Shown one piece after another: positions 1 to 11,770 of a DNA stretch of 64,000 bases (within the stretch, counting starts at the first letter, position 1; the number at the start of each line of letters is the position of its first letter). Made by a program: the position numbers and the translations under genes. Origin of the DNA: Cycas panzhihuaensis (Eukaryota; Cycadophyta); NCBI GenBank assembly GCA_023213395.1, contig CM041465.1:103981741-104045740 (forward strand), given 5' to 3'. The notes under the pieces are model-generated. The model worked only from the letters and a program-made list of their open reading frames with translations, was not told the DNA's origin and searched no databases.

Positions 1-622
1 AATCTCCTTCACCACATGGATTGTGGGGGAGAAGGAAGTGATGGCTCCATTACAAGTGTGAGGAATATGAAGGAAGTAAGCTATGATACCACATGAAAAT
101 AGTGGATCTATCCTTCATCTCCATGCACTAAACACAAAGGCAAACATAGGAGCAAGAGAGACTTAAGAGAAAGAAAGCAACTCTCACAAAATGGGGAGGT
201 AAGAATGAATCTCCTCCATTGAGCTTTTACTTTTATATTGAGAGAGGAAGCATTAGAGTTAGGTGAAACAAAATTACACATAATGCATATGAAAGTGCAC
301 TTCACTTAAGTGATCTAATTTAAAGTTCACTTAAGACCCTTTTTCAAAATAATCAACTAATGTAATGACCTTGTGACATTAACCCTTTTCAAGGAGTGCA
401 TCACCATACCATACCTCCATTCATTTTCCTCTCAAAACCCTAGTTGCAAGGAGGAGGACCATGCCCATGTATTCTAATCCTACACCCCTAAGGTATATGA
501 GTGCCATATGTAGGCCATTTAATACCTCTTTACACCTCTATCTAGGTCCCATAGCCTAGGACTATCCCTTTAGATGTAGGTTATCTTAGGTACCCCCAGC
601 ATGAGTGATCTCACTCATAAAT
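1..622 (+). repeat. Possible old LTR tail, E0-type family
   Basis: The last 30 or so bases before 622 (AGTGATCTCACT) match the end of the E0 5' LTR just before 6072, and a similar weak leader follows with GTTTCC in both. This suggests the 3' end of an older LTR entering from the left edge. The rest of the stretch is AT-rich with no convincing coding. The match is short, so the call is tentative. Confidence 0.3.
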
Positions 623-1960
623 TTTAGCGTTAGGTTTTCAAGTTTCCTCTAAGCTTATGTTGGGCATAAGCTCATCATTGAACCACCATCCATGATCACC
701 TTGTTGAATGTTTCTCCTAAAATACTCTTGGTGATATTTGGCTCCTCATTGAATAGTGGTGAAATCTTGTTTATGCTTTGTACAATCCATTTTGAATCCC
801 TTGTAACACTCTTGCTTCTAACCATTGGATAACATGGGATAGTCAGATTATTAATTGGAATTATTCTAGTGGGTTTTTCAAAAATCCCAACATTCTTGGG
901 ATATCTTCCTTGGGAGTATTATTAAATACTTTGGTGTGTTTTAATGCCATTGGAGGCCTTTTAGATTTTCTACTTTTCTTTTCCTTTTTTCTTAGGAGAT
1001 GTTAGCAGAGGCTCTAGGAATTCTACTACTCCTCTTTCTTTGGGAGATGATTTTCTCCTATGGATGTTTTTTATTTTCAGGCAAGATGAAATGGGGTGGT
1101 GAGATTTTACTTCTTTCATTGATCTCTTTGCTTATGTGAATTGATCCATCCTTAATTTAGGATTTAGGTAATCCATTTCTTATTTTTCTATCTTCATATT
1201 TAATCTATTTTAAGTCTAGAGATTTATTGATTTTGGTAGGTTAAGCATTATCATTGTTAGGCTTATAGATTTTATATTAAGGAGGCACTTCTCCATGTGG
1301 TGGTTGCATGGACCACATTTGTTAACTTTTTATAGGTCCACTATGGTCTCTAGTGTTCAAACTCCAAACAAAATAGATATCTACTTATCAATTTATTCTT
1401 GGGAGGGTCTAGTGTTGTTTTGGTCAAATATGATGATCTATTCTTTTCTTTGCATTAGTTTTTACCTTGATTATTATTTTAATGTCTATTATAATAGTAA
1501 TCCTTTAAGTTGTGTTGTTGATTCATAAATTAGGCATCATATTTCTTCTATACTTACCTTTGTTCTTCTACTACTATTAGATCTTTCTTCTTCTTCTGTT
1601 ATCTTCTTCTTTTAAAGTTTTAACTTTAATTAAGGTATATCTTCCCTTAATATATTTATTTTAAAGCTTTTACATTTTGCTATATATTTTCATGCTTTTC
1701 TGTAAGTAGTTCCTTGATTTCATTGAACAATATTTTTAGCATGTTATCATGAACTTTGGTATTCTTTAAATTGTCCATCTTTCAAACTTTAATGCTAATT
1801 TCTTTTTTTTCACAAAACTTATCATCATGTAATGTTTTAGAGATCTCTAAATTTGGATGTAAACCCATTCATAAAATAACTTTTCATAAGATTGTCTAGC
1901 ACCTTCTACCCATAAATCATATTTTATGGAAATAATAGCCAACTAACTTGTAAAGTCTAA
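623..1960. other. AT-rich stretch, no gene recognised
   Basis: No long reading frame, no retrotransposon motif and no RNA gene is visible on either strand. The base composition is AT-rich with many poly-T runs. If bases 1-622 are an LTR, this would be its decayed internal region, but I see no gag start (MEGY) like that of the other copies. Confidence 0.4.
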
Positions 1961-2067
1961 TATGCATTTTCTTAGTCATTGCCTTACATTTCTTAGTGTT
2001 TGAATAACTACCCTTATTCCTTTGAACCTTTGGAATCTTTCCTAAAATTCCTTTACAACCTCTATAT
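1961..2067 (+). repeat. 107-bp direct repeat, left copy
   Basis: This 107-bp block ends exactly where the solo copia LTR begins (2068). The same block, with three single-base differences counted by eye, starts again at 2716, directly after the LTR. It is far longer than a normal 5-bp target-site duplication. Confidence 0.9.
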
Positions 2068-2715
2068 TGTTGAGAATACAAGGTCCCAACCCTTAAACCA
2101 CCACCAAGATCTAACCTATTCTTGCAATTGGTTATAGAAATCAAAACTAAAGATTACATACAAGTTCTTAAACTAGAGATAAAACAAATAAACTGAACAA
2201 GAAAGCCAAGCACATAAATACACTCGATATAATGTGGTAAAACCCTAGTAGTGTGCTAGGGAAACATCCACACAAGAAATGTATCGATCTTTATTGTCAT
2301 AAAATAGAGAAAATGTATATTATCCTGTAGCAGAGTGCTCATAGCAACAACAACTAGCCAACCAACTCCTTACAGTAAATTGAACAACCTCAACATAATG
2401 AAATATACCCTAAAATGGGTTACATGAGAGAGTCATATAAGGAATAAATCTAGACTGTAGAATCTAGGGTATTTTTATCAAACGACCCTGATTCTGTTTA
2501 CAATTTAATATAGTTTCCAGTGCTAGTTTTTCGGGTCAAGGGCTATCGCCCCTGAGGCCCCTCTTAGTGGGGGTTGTTCCACACCCCCCGTACCCCCCTG
2601 GCCAAGGGGGGCTCCCTCCCCCCTTGGAACCCCCCAAGGAAGGTTTGGGGGGGAAACCGCGCTGCCAACATGCCAAAATTTAAGCCTCTAACCATTGTTG
2701 TCACATTACCCAACA
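2068..2715 (-). mobile_element. Solo LTR of the Ty1/copia family
   Basis: The stretch begins TGTTGAGAATAC and ends CACATTACCCAACA. It matches the two LTRs of the full copia element at 14079-19380 along its whole length and reads in the same orientation, so it belongs to the minus strand. No internal copia sequence adjoins it, so it is a solo LTR, probably left by LTR-LTR recombination. It contains a G/C-tract cluster with a perfect 10-bp stem (CCAAGGGGGG at 2602-2611 pairing with CCCCCCTTGG at 2618-2627). No clean 5-bp target duplication is seen. The flanks are instead the 107-bp repeats. Confidence 0.88.
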
Positions 2716-2822
2716 TATGCATTTTTTTAGTCATTGCCTTACATTTCTTAGTGTTTAAATAACTACCCTTATTCCTTTGAACCTCTGGAATCTTTCCTAA
2801 AATTCCTTTACAACCTCTATAT
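2716..2822 (+). repeat. 107-bp direct repeat, right copy
   Basis: Starts on the base after the solo LTR and repeats 1961-2067 with three differences. After 2822 the sequence diverges at once from what precedes 1961, so the duplication is confined to these 107 bases. Confidence 0.9.
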
Positions 2823-3428
2823 ATGCCTTGGTATTGACTTATAATTATTTATACTAAATTAATAGGACTCCTCCCAAAGTGTAATAAAATCTCTCTTTAA
2901 TGTCATCAACATCCATAATTCTTCATACACTTATCATATTTTTAAAAAGATATAGATGCTCTACAACATCTACCATTCCAATCAACATTAAGTGATTGAA
3001 CATTCTTTTATTATAACTTGTAAACATACACACACACATACACACACATACAAACACACACACATACACACACACATATACACACATACACACACACATA
3101 CAGACACACACACACATATATATTTATATAAATATATATATATATGTGTATATATATGTAGGTGTATAACATACACACACACCCCTACTATTATGTTAGC
3201 TAACTTGACTAATGCTAATCAATAAGGGTATGAGTGAATGATTATACTTATTGATGAAAAGCCACTATAGTATGTATAAATATGTGAGGCTATTAACATA
3301 ATTTATATCATGGAATAATTAATTAATCCCTTTGGTTTTCAAACTTAAACACCTAAGTGTATAAGTAGAGAGTAGCCTACTCAAGCAGGGACAAAACTAA
3401 AAAAAATTATTGTGAACAAATTAAGTTT
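2823..3428. other. AT-rich spacer left of E0, no gene
   Basis: Non-coding AT-rich DNA containing a CA/TA microsatellite. It is the flank of the E0 5' LTR. The five bases 3424-3428 (AGTTT) would be one copy of the E0 target duplication, whose partner lies outside the window. Confidence 0.5.
3024..3182. repeat. CA/CATA and TA microsatellite
   Basis: Runs of CACACA and CATACA from about 3024 to 3118, then a TA-rich part (about 3119-3160), then a further short CA run. The repetitive open frames on both strands are products of the dinucleotide repeat and are not genes. Confidence 0.95.
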
Positions 3429-6072
3429 TGTTTCCTAGTTTGTGGGAATGGTGTTAATATGGCAACATAGGTAAGTTCAGGTATGCATCCTCACCTCCAT
3501 TACATTATTCATATTGTCCTTACAGTATGCATTTTATTAGTTGATTGATGGCTGCATGTTTGTGCATCTTACTTGCTTATGTTTATCTCTTTGCCTATGA
3601 TGGCTAGGACTCCAGTCCCGTAGCCTTAGAGCCCCTTAGTCGACCCATCAGTTAGAAAAAGGGACCACTCCCATAGCTCTATAACTCACCTTTTAGCCCC
3701 ATCCTTGTCCTTTTAGCCTTATTTTCCCTTTACACCCATCAATCACTCACCATTTTAGACGTTAACACTTGTTTATGAGATTATAGTGCCCTTATGACTG
3801 GTTTTGGGCCTTATTTTCTCTCTCTATTATCATCCTACAATGATTTATGTTGTAGATAGTAGTACCACAGAGTATTCTATGACACCGTAGCCAAATTTGT
3901 GGTACTATAACTTTGGCCATGATATGACTATTAACCTACCTGATTGCCTTCCTAATGGCCCAGTAGTTGTTTTCTTACCTTGTTAGGTGGGCCCACCATG
4001 CCATGTTAGTCCAAAATAGCTCATTGTGCCCTTGGGAATCACCATTAGATCTCAAAATCAAATTTGTATTCAAATTTTGTGAGGATATGAGATTCCCACC
4101 TTCGCTCCTACCTTGGTTTTAGGTGGTGGTTTCTCCACCTTGTGGGCATGAAACCACCAACTCCTCATCTTATTCTTGCCTATAAAAACCCTCTATTTTG
4201 AGGATGAATCATCTATGGACTTTTAATCTTCTTGCCATACCAAAATACTACTGAATTTATATCATATCAACCCTTACACACTTGACACAACTTAGCATGT
4301 TTGAGGAGCTAAAGTGAAGAAGTGGAGATCCAACCTAGCACAAGCAAAAGGACATTGGAGAGTACTATGTAGGACGACTATCATATCCTCCTTCTTCTCC
4401 ATTGGATTGGGCAGCCTCCATCTAACCTTGGTTTATTTTTTGGTGATACTCCCTCTTACCCTTCTCTTCTTTGTTTCATTATTGTTTTGTTGCATAGCTA
4501 GGGTTTTTGGGGATTTCATAACTTCCTTTTGGTTGTAATAATTAAAGGTAGGATTGGATTCACTTGGTCTTTCAATTTCTTCCTTTCCATATATTTTACC
4601 ATTTAATTACAAGTGCATGTTGGGGAGGCTTCCCTTAACATAACTAAGGGAATTATCCTTGTAGGGGGGAGCCATGCTATTCTAAGGCACTTCTCCCCTC
4701 CTTACTTTATCTTCATTTCTTGTTGTTACCATTCTCCTATATGTTATACATGCTTTTATGCATGCTCATTGATCATATATATTGATTAACTCTCTTTTTA
4801 TGTAAATAGATTTGTTAAAGGATTGTTAGAGTAGCCTTACTTTTAGGTCTAATTTGTAGGTATAAGGAGGAGCAACTCTCTTCCACCCATGCTAGGGTTT
4901 AAAGAAGGTGCACTTCCATAATATAAGCATTGTTTCTTTTTTATGATAGCTTATTGCATATATTTCCTCTACTTTTTTCTATGCTTGTTTTCCATTAGTT
5001 GCTCTTATTCATTTAGGGCAAGTAAGTGGAACCCCCATCATCCCTTTTCAACCAACAACATGACCATTAGAGAGGAATGATGAAGAGAAGCAAGGGGAAG
5101 CAACATCATCGACCATATATTGGATCTAGGTGTACTTCGTTTAATCTTCCCTCTTTTCCTTTTGTATTTTTGTCATCATTCTCATCTTAGACCCCCATTT
5201 ATAAAGAATCCCTTCCTCCTTTTTTGTGGTTTGTTCTTATTATTTATATCATCATCAAAAGGAGGGAATAAGGGTTTGAGGGGAGTGTCTTGTATTAGAT
5301 GAGACAAGAGGGAATTTATTTTGTAGGAAAAAGAATAAGTTTCTTTTCTTTCTTTTTTCTATTTAGTAAAAGGAATATTAGGGATAAGGGGATATTGAGC
5401 TAGGGTTACATGTAGGAGAGGAGTACTTACCTTCCCTTTTCTTTAGTTTCCCCCATTTTGAATGCATCCACGTTTCTTCCCCTTGATTAACATATATATT
5501 TCGTTTCCCCTTTTTTTAGAATAAAGAGAGAAAAGAGAGATAAAGGTAAAGAGAGCAAGGTTCCCTTGTATTCTCCCTTACCCTTTCTTTATTCCTTTGC
5601 ATGTTTCTTTCTTTTTCTAGAAAACAAGAGCAAAAAGAGAGATAAAAGGAAAGAGAGTGAGGTTTTCATTCATTTTACACTCCTCTTTATTTCTTTCTTT
5701 TCTTGTTGTTATTATTCTTACACAACATCACAACCAAAACCCTATCATACCCTTTTTCCCAACCAAGAGGTTTTGGGTTCATTCATCTACTCTCTCTCTC
5801 CCCCTTTCTTCCATCCCCCTTTTACTGTTTTCTATGCTGCGTTGGCCCCTTGTCAAGGGGGATTATCCAATCACCATTCTCTCCTTCTTAAAATCCATAG
5901 AAAAAGAGAAAGGAGTGTGCCCTTGCATTCCCAAATTTGCCCTTCTATGGTGCATGAGCACCCCACATGGGCAACCTAGGGTTTTATCATACCCCCATAC
6001 TATGTCTCACACCCTAAACCTAGTTCCCTTCAATGTGAGTAGTCTTGGGTATCCCTGATATGAGTGATCTCA
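3429..6072 (+). repeat. 5' LTR of E0
   Basis: Starts TGTTTCCTAG and ends GATCTCA, followed one base later by a decayed copy of the primer-binding site found in E1. The start resembles 53297-53415 much more than it resembles the E1/E3 LTR start. The length (2644 bp) fits the 2.3-2.6 kb of the other family LTRs. Open frames inside it (for example 4314-4538 and 5566-6058) are low-complexity and have no protein-family signal. A TATA-box-like site lies at 4181. Confidence 0.72.
4181..4188 (+). promoter_or_regulatory. TATA-box candidate in E0 LTR
   Basis: TATAAAAA lies about 750 bases into the LTR, followed by a pyrimidine-rich stretch. This is where a U3 promoter would be expected. The NA LTRs have AATATAAAAC at the similar place (minus strand, near 10245-10254 and 25175-25185), while E1-type LTRs show only GGGATAAAGGGG. 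Confidence 0.5.
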
Positions 6073-6073
6073 C

Positions 6074-6091
6074 TTGTAACCATATTGGGGA
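6074..6091 (+). other. Decayed primer-binding site of E0
   Basis: TGTAACCATATTGGGGA follows the LTR end and aligns with the E1 site TGGCGACCATACTGGGGA, with transitions mainly at the GGCG part. It marks the LTR/internal boundary. I do not assign the tRNA. Confidence 0.6.
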
Positions 6092-6346
6092 TGCTAATTA
6101 GAATAGTTTAGGTTTCCTTTAGCCTTCTCCCATACCATTTTTTTCCTTTTGCTAAGGTTTGTTAGGGTGTGTCTCTCTTTCATATCTTGTTTATTGTTGT
6201 TTAATCTTCTTTGCTTTTCCTCTACTTTTATAGGTAGAGTGTTTTACCTATGCATGTGACATTTCTCATGTTGCTTATGTGGCTTATTGCTAACTAAAGT
6301 AGATCCTACTTATTCTCATATCCCTTCATCTAAATAAGAGTCTCCA

Positions 6347-8309
6347 ATGGAAGGATATCCTTTTGATTGGGCTAATGACCCTTTTACTTCAGATTGGCCT
6401 TGTTTTGAGGCCCCTTCTTCCCATTACAATCCTACCCAAGTTGGTGAGGATCCTATCTACTATCCCACCAAACTAGTTAAGGGTTGCCATAAACCTCAAC
6501 TACTTCCTATGCATGTCATAAGAAGCCATCAACCTAGGGATCCTGGTTCATATTTTGAAGGGGTCCCGCAAACCTATCCATCCCATTTTGGTCAACAAGA
6601 GGAGGTTTCCACCTCTTACAACCATCCAAACACTTCTTATAGGGATTATGAGAGTGCTTTGAGGTTGCAACAACACAACCACTCCCCAAGTGGTTGCATA
6701 GGCTCCTTTAAACCTTAGTTCCCCCATCTTCCATTATCCCCTCTCCTTCATCTCTCCCTTCTACTTCCTCTGCCCTGTAAGAAGTAGTCCCAATAGGGCA
6801 TGTATCCATATGCATATCTCCTAGCCAACTGGCCACTTTAGGTATACAAACCCCTCTAACGAGGGTAATTATGCTCTCACTTTCAACAAACATACCTCAA
6901 CCCATTACTACACCTACCCCTTCCTATCCTTCAATAGTGCCCATTAACGTGTGCCATATGGGATATGGGGGCATGACTTCCATTTGTCCTTAGACATAAA
7001 TCATGGACCCTTCACTCTTTATTCTTCTAGGGTATACATCTCAACCCCGGGGGCATGTGGGATCAAATCCCCTCCCTACATATGGGGTTGATCCCCTTCG
7101 TCCTTATGGGGTTGCCCCTCCCCTTGGGGGTCCATATGAGAAAAACCCCATTCCCCATCCTATATTTTATCAACCTTGTTTTATGCCTCATGTAGGTTCT
7201 TCCTCATATATTTACCCATCACTCTTATGGGAGCATATCCTCAATCTTTACATTCCCATATGAGTCATCCCTAAGGTGTAGCGAGACCTTTTTTCCCATC
7301 TCCTCATTCAATGATCCCCCCATGTAAGGACTACTCACTCATGTCTATTAGGAAGGATATCCTACCCTCCTACTTCTTATGTCCCTTACTAATAAAAGCA
7401 TTATCCTTGTGATACCACCTCTTACTTGCCTAATGTTGGGGATGGGCATCCTTATACTACATTCCCTCATTCTTAAGTTCATCCGTTAACCCAAACGGGG
7501 ACTCATCCTTTTGTTGACTATTAGTCAACTTCCTTATACATCGAGGCACTAATAACCAACTTACCACCTCATCCTCTCGAGGTGCCCAAGTTTGATGGTG
7601 CCTCATCCCACGACCTAACAAAGCATGTCAGAGCATTTGCCATAGCATGCATAGACTATTGGGCTTACAACCACATTGTGATGAAGATTTTTCCTTGATC
7701 CCTCTAAGGAGATGCCTTTAAGTGGTTTTACCATCTCCTTGCTCACTCCATTTCTGCCTTTGAGTAATGAATTGATAAAATTTTCAACTATTTCAATGTT
7801 GCTTAGCCTTTTGAGAGTGGGGTTAAAGCGCTATTTCAATGTTGCTCAACCTTTTAAGAGTGGGGTTAAAGCCCTACTCTCCCTTAAACAAGGCCCTGAG
7901 AAGTTGAATTGTAACTTTATGTGATAGTTCCATGACCTCCTTCACTCTTCTAAGGCCACATTACCTAAAAAGTTAAAGAGAGACCTCTTTGTTAATGCCT
8001 TTTACCTTGAGATGTACACTAAGGTCCTAAAAATGCGAGTAATCTCTTGTGATTCCACCATAGATAAGTGCTTAGAATTGGAAGTCATTGAGATCCAAGC
8101 TGGTATCAAGATTATTTCTAGGCAATCACAATGTCGTGAGGCACCCCCTCCCTCACGCGACCAAAAGGGGCAATAACCTACTTCTAAGGCTCCTGTTAGT
8201 ACCATTGATAAGACCCTAAACCCTCTTAACTCAACCATTCACTCCTTTGAATAAGTGGTTAAGGATCTTAAATTATAACTGACCCAAATGTCTTGGAAAA
8301 CTTAGAATC
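6347..8309 (+). pseudogene. gag: E0 gag, N-terminal and middle part (broken)
   Basis: Gag would form the retrotransposon particle. The start MEGYPFDWAND matches the MEGY starts of E1 (28650), E3 (56278) and NA (23270), which is why I chose 6347. Further on it keeps the proline-rich stretch (GYTSQPRG, then YGVDPLRPYGVAPP near 7080-7130) and the start of the Retrotrans_gag core near 7560-7720 (LEVPKFDGAS, CIDYWAY, ALKWFYHL-like). Several stops and shifts interrupt it, and a 43-bp tandem duplication (7788-7873) breaks the frame. The gene is cut at 8309 by the NA insertion and resumes at 25880. Homology to the other three gags is clear, and the gene is certainly dead. Confidence 0.8.
7788..7873 (+). 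repeat. 43-bp tandem duplication in E0 gag
   Basis: CTATTTCAATGTTGCT starts at 7788 and again at 7831, and the two 43-bp units differ at only a few bases. Other gag copies (for example 60174-60216) have a single unit. Because 43 is not a multiple of three, it shifts the frame. Confidence 0.85.
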
Positions 8310-10942
8310 TGAAATGTGTCTATGGAGTGGTCTCCTACGTTTAGTAAGATGTGGATAACTAAGATGTAGTTGGGCTATGAGTGGGATCTAACGGTAAGAA
8401 AAACACCACACAGGGCATCCGTGCATTAAAGCATGGATTCAGGACCTGCAAATGGCACCTAATTACCTTTGGTCAATCTTTAGAGAAGGACGCAAGGCGA
8501 GGCCTTGGTTTATCCCAAAAGAAGAGGCCCTCCTACCCCTTGGATGACCGAGAAGAGGAAGAGGGACCGTAAAGAGTCACGCCTTCTCAAGAGAGGGAGA
8601 AGGCGACGTGTAAGAAAATATGTGTAGTATGGTGTCCTACGTGTGGGCTAGGTGGGGAGGTAAGGAATGGATGACTTACACCCAAAAAAATACCTACCTA
8701 TACGTGATACAAATAACTATAAACAAAAGAGATGCACAAATACAAGGATGAGTTCTTTTTCTCTTTTTCATTTCCTATGTGTTTTAGCATGCAAACATAT
8801 ACGTAAAAGAAAACACTACAAGAAAGGACAAAAAGGAAGAAGAATACCTGGAAATGTAGTGCGGTTGGAGTGTTGTGACCTTCAATTCTTTACGTGCTCT
8901 CCCACTCAAACTTGTCATGCAGGTGAGAGACTAGCCAGCGACATTTGCCGTGAGCGGTCAAGGGGGCTATCTTACCTTCCCTAAACGTGCAAAAAATAAA
9001 GCAACACAAAGAATGGCAAAAGGAAACAAAGCAATACTACTAACAAAAGACTAACCTGTCAAGAAGTTTGCCTCATGCGTATTTCCGTTATCGCAAAGAC
9101 TGCCAATCATAACACAAGAGTTTCTCCCTCCTAGAAGAGGGGATGCTAAATATACCTAATATATGTATATGTAAATATAAAAAAATTGATAGCAAATAAA
9201 GTTAAAGAAATGTTGCACACTACTCTAAAACTCTAAGCAAAACTCAAGCAAGCAGTAACACCAAACGATATCCAAAATAAAGGAGTTAGCCTTAGAATGG
9301 CCAACTCACCCATAGGTGTCTCCATGTAGCCTCGAGGGAGAGAAAAATAAAGTATACTGGCTTTGTGGGATAGCAAATAAGAGAGGAAATAGACCAGCAA
9401 AATGATATGTAAGCAAACCCAAGAAACGAAGTGCTATGGACAACAAATCATCAAGTTGGGATGAGCTAAGGGTCATAGACCAACCGCGAAGGGTTTTGGG
9501 GCTTATGTAGTGCCCAAAACCTATAAGTGCAGGTCTAAAACCAACATGGTAAGGGGCTACCAACACTGTTTTAGATCTGGAAACAGGCTCTCAAAATCCT
9601 TGGCCCAGCTCCAAGGGAGGCATGAGGTGAAAGAGGAAGGAAGGGAAGGGTTTGGACCCTTGGGGAGAAGGCCAATAAGGGGACTGATCCCACCTTTCTC
9701 CCTTCACCCATCCTTGTGTAACCCTATTGTATAGCCACTTTGAAGTGAACTTGCAGGAAATGAGAGGGGGAGCACTGTAAAATAGGAAGCAATGGGTAAG
9801 CTCCTATGGGATGCCAAGCCAAGAGCAAAAAATAACTGAGAACTGTTCATGAAAGGGAGGAGAAAAACATGGATTTTAGAGAAACATTGGAGAGGTACCT
9901 TATAGCAGGAAGTAATAGCTTGTTCCTACCAGAAATTAGGAGAAGAAGCCTGTGCTTGACAGGCTTTCCAAGCCTAGGCTAAAGAGGAGGAAAACGTGGG
10001 AGCACAACTAAGATCTTGGAACTTTAGAGCTTGCTTTATTGAGTTATTGTGAGTTTTCCTTCCACCAAAATATAGACCTGTAAAGAGAGGGCTTGAGCTG
10101 CTGGAGTAAGGCCTAAGATGCAATTGGTACCCCTATGGAAGGAGGACTAGAGCCCAAGAGCATATTCTCTGACAGTCCTAGAGAGAGAGCTAGGGTAGTG
10201 CCAAAAAAAATGAATGGAGAAGAGGCCTAAATTACTTACTTTTTGGGTTTTATATTCCCCCTAACCTTAAACGAGCATTTAGGGTTATGGGGAGATGAGT
10301 GTGCATGGATGCCATATGGCAGTTCCGTAAAAAGAGCAGGAACTACTGCGACTATTTAGAAAAATAATTTTAAACAATCGTACCATGGCAAATTTCGCAG
10401 TACCGCAGTAAATATCGTGGTATCACTAAATTTGTAGTGGTGCAGGCCTGCAAGCTAAAATTAGGGCAGAAATAGGGCCTAAAAGCCAAATAAAGGGTAT
10501 GTTGAGGCTGGGTAGGCTGGAAATTCTTGCCGAGGTGTCTGACAGGTGGCCAGAAGAGAGGAATGAGTCTCAATGGGGGTCCCATCCTACTTAGAAAGAG
10601 AATCAAAGTAGAGACAGGAGTGTTGTCATGGACGAGACGTGACCGACTATGGTGCTCGAGGAGCTGTGGAGATGTTGTAGGTGGCTGAGTGCCATATGGG
10701 GTGTATGACTTGCTGAGGAGTGCCCCCACGATGGGTCATCATAGGCTGAGTGGTGTGTGACAGGCACAAGTAACGTGATCAGGCAAGAAAGTAGTGCGAT
10801 CATATAAATGATAGGCAAGCATGCATCAAGCAATACATTAAGTAACCTTGACCAAGCAAAAGTGAGGATGGGAGTGAGAAACATATACCTGAGCTTACCT
10901 GAGTCTACTCATCCTAAATCCATACCCGGTAGCCGGGAAACA
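8310..10942 (-). repeat. 3' LTR of NA
   Basis: On the plus strand it starts TGAAATGTGTC and ends GCCGGGAAACA, that is, TGTTTCCCGGC to GACACATTTCA on its own strand. It matches 23531-25874 but keeps about 297 extra bases (roughly 8584-8880) that the other LTR has lost. It holds a stem candidate near 8579-8607 (CGCCTTCTC and GAGAAGGCG arms) and a terminal palindrome (CCCGG CTA CCGGG) at its start. Open frames inside it have no protein-family signal. Confidence 0.85.
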
Positions 10943-10956
10943 CTACCTCCTTGGCA
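10943..10956 (-). other. Polypurine tract of NA
   Basis: On the minus strand the bases just before the 3' LTR read CCAAGGAGGTAG. E1 has CCAAGGGGGCAG and E0 has CCTAAGGGGGTAA at the same place. This is the expected plus-strand primer site next to the 3' LTR. Confidence 0.7.
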
Positions 10957-11335
10957 GCAGAGCCTCACCGCTTGGAAGTGTGGTGTGATGGCGAATGTTG
11001 GTAACCAAAAACTGTTAGTAGCACATACATATATATATAAATAAATCATGAATAGCATATGGACCAAGGGTGTTAGCGAGTGTCATGGTGGAACGCATGG
11101 ACAAGGAAGATGGAGACGAGGACAACATAGGGGCTGCCTATGTATTGTCTAAAAGTCAACCTATAAATGAAGAAAATGAAAGAGGGGGATGCCCCTGTTA
11201 CTGAAATGCAATAAGTGATATGAGGGCACCTGATAGACTAAACAAGTAAAATAGAAGAAAGGCAACTAGAGACTTGAGCAATGGGCTGGCCAAGTAAGTC
11301 TCTCAAAGGCGGTCGCTAAGAAGAGGGAGGGGACA

Positions 11336-11770
11336 CTAAAGGATGAGGCGAACGAGGCCGTCTGCCTCAACATTGAGGGATTGGGGAATATGGCAAACAT
11401 TGATGGACTGGAAGCGAGCCAATAGTGACCTCGTGGTCGACACCAAGGCTCTCAAGCATGGGCACTGCACCTGGTAGACCTGGGTGAGATAAGACACCAC
11501 CACTTGAGAGTCGCAAAGAAGGATGATGGGTCCATGATGGAAATGCATTGCATTAGTGAGGGCTTCAATAACGGCCATGTACTCAGCTTCGTTATTGGTT
11601 GCCTTGGGAAGGAAGATTCTAGAGCACAAATAGTCATGCCCAAAAGAGTCACGGAGTATCCACACGGCGGTGGAAGGACCAAGATTGCCACGGTTCTGCC
11701 ATCGGTGAAAATGAAAAGAGCCATGAGTATGGCGACATCTTTGCTGGAAGAAGTATAATGTAACCAACAA
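11336..11770 (-). pseudogene. Second RNase H (aRNH) of NA, broken near its start
   Basis: RNase H fold protein of the RVT_3 or archaeal type, which in Tat-lineage elements supplements the RNase H fused to RT. The frame shows PKATNNEAEYMAVIEAL (metal-binding Glu), LLCDSQVVVSYL (Asp) and a C-terminal LNVEADGL (Asp). The first Asp sits in FIFTDG in another frame (near 11700), so a shift just after the first catalytic motif splits the domain. It lies directly upstream of the NA 3' LTR, as in E1, and is divergent from the plus-strand antisense gene at 12789. The match to 45070-45471 is clear along its length. Confidence 0.82.

Noticed and set aside
1295-1528. 77-residue frame at the left end as a small gene
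   Set aside because: AT-rich, without a recognisable domain, promoter or conservation with any other part of the window.
623-1960. Left-edge region as a minus-strand gypsy protease or pol
   Set aside because: A vague resemblance of some words was noticed, but no catalytic motif could be placed in any frame.
2923-3225. Overlapping Cys/Val- and Thr/His-rich reading frames
   Set aside because: They are translations of the CA/TA microsatellite in several frames on both strands.
4314-6058. Membrane-protein-like open frames with hydrophobic stretches
   Set aside because: They lie inside the E0 LTR, are pyrimidine-rich and overlap in three frames, and have no counterpart in other LTR copies.
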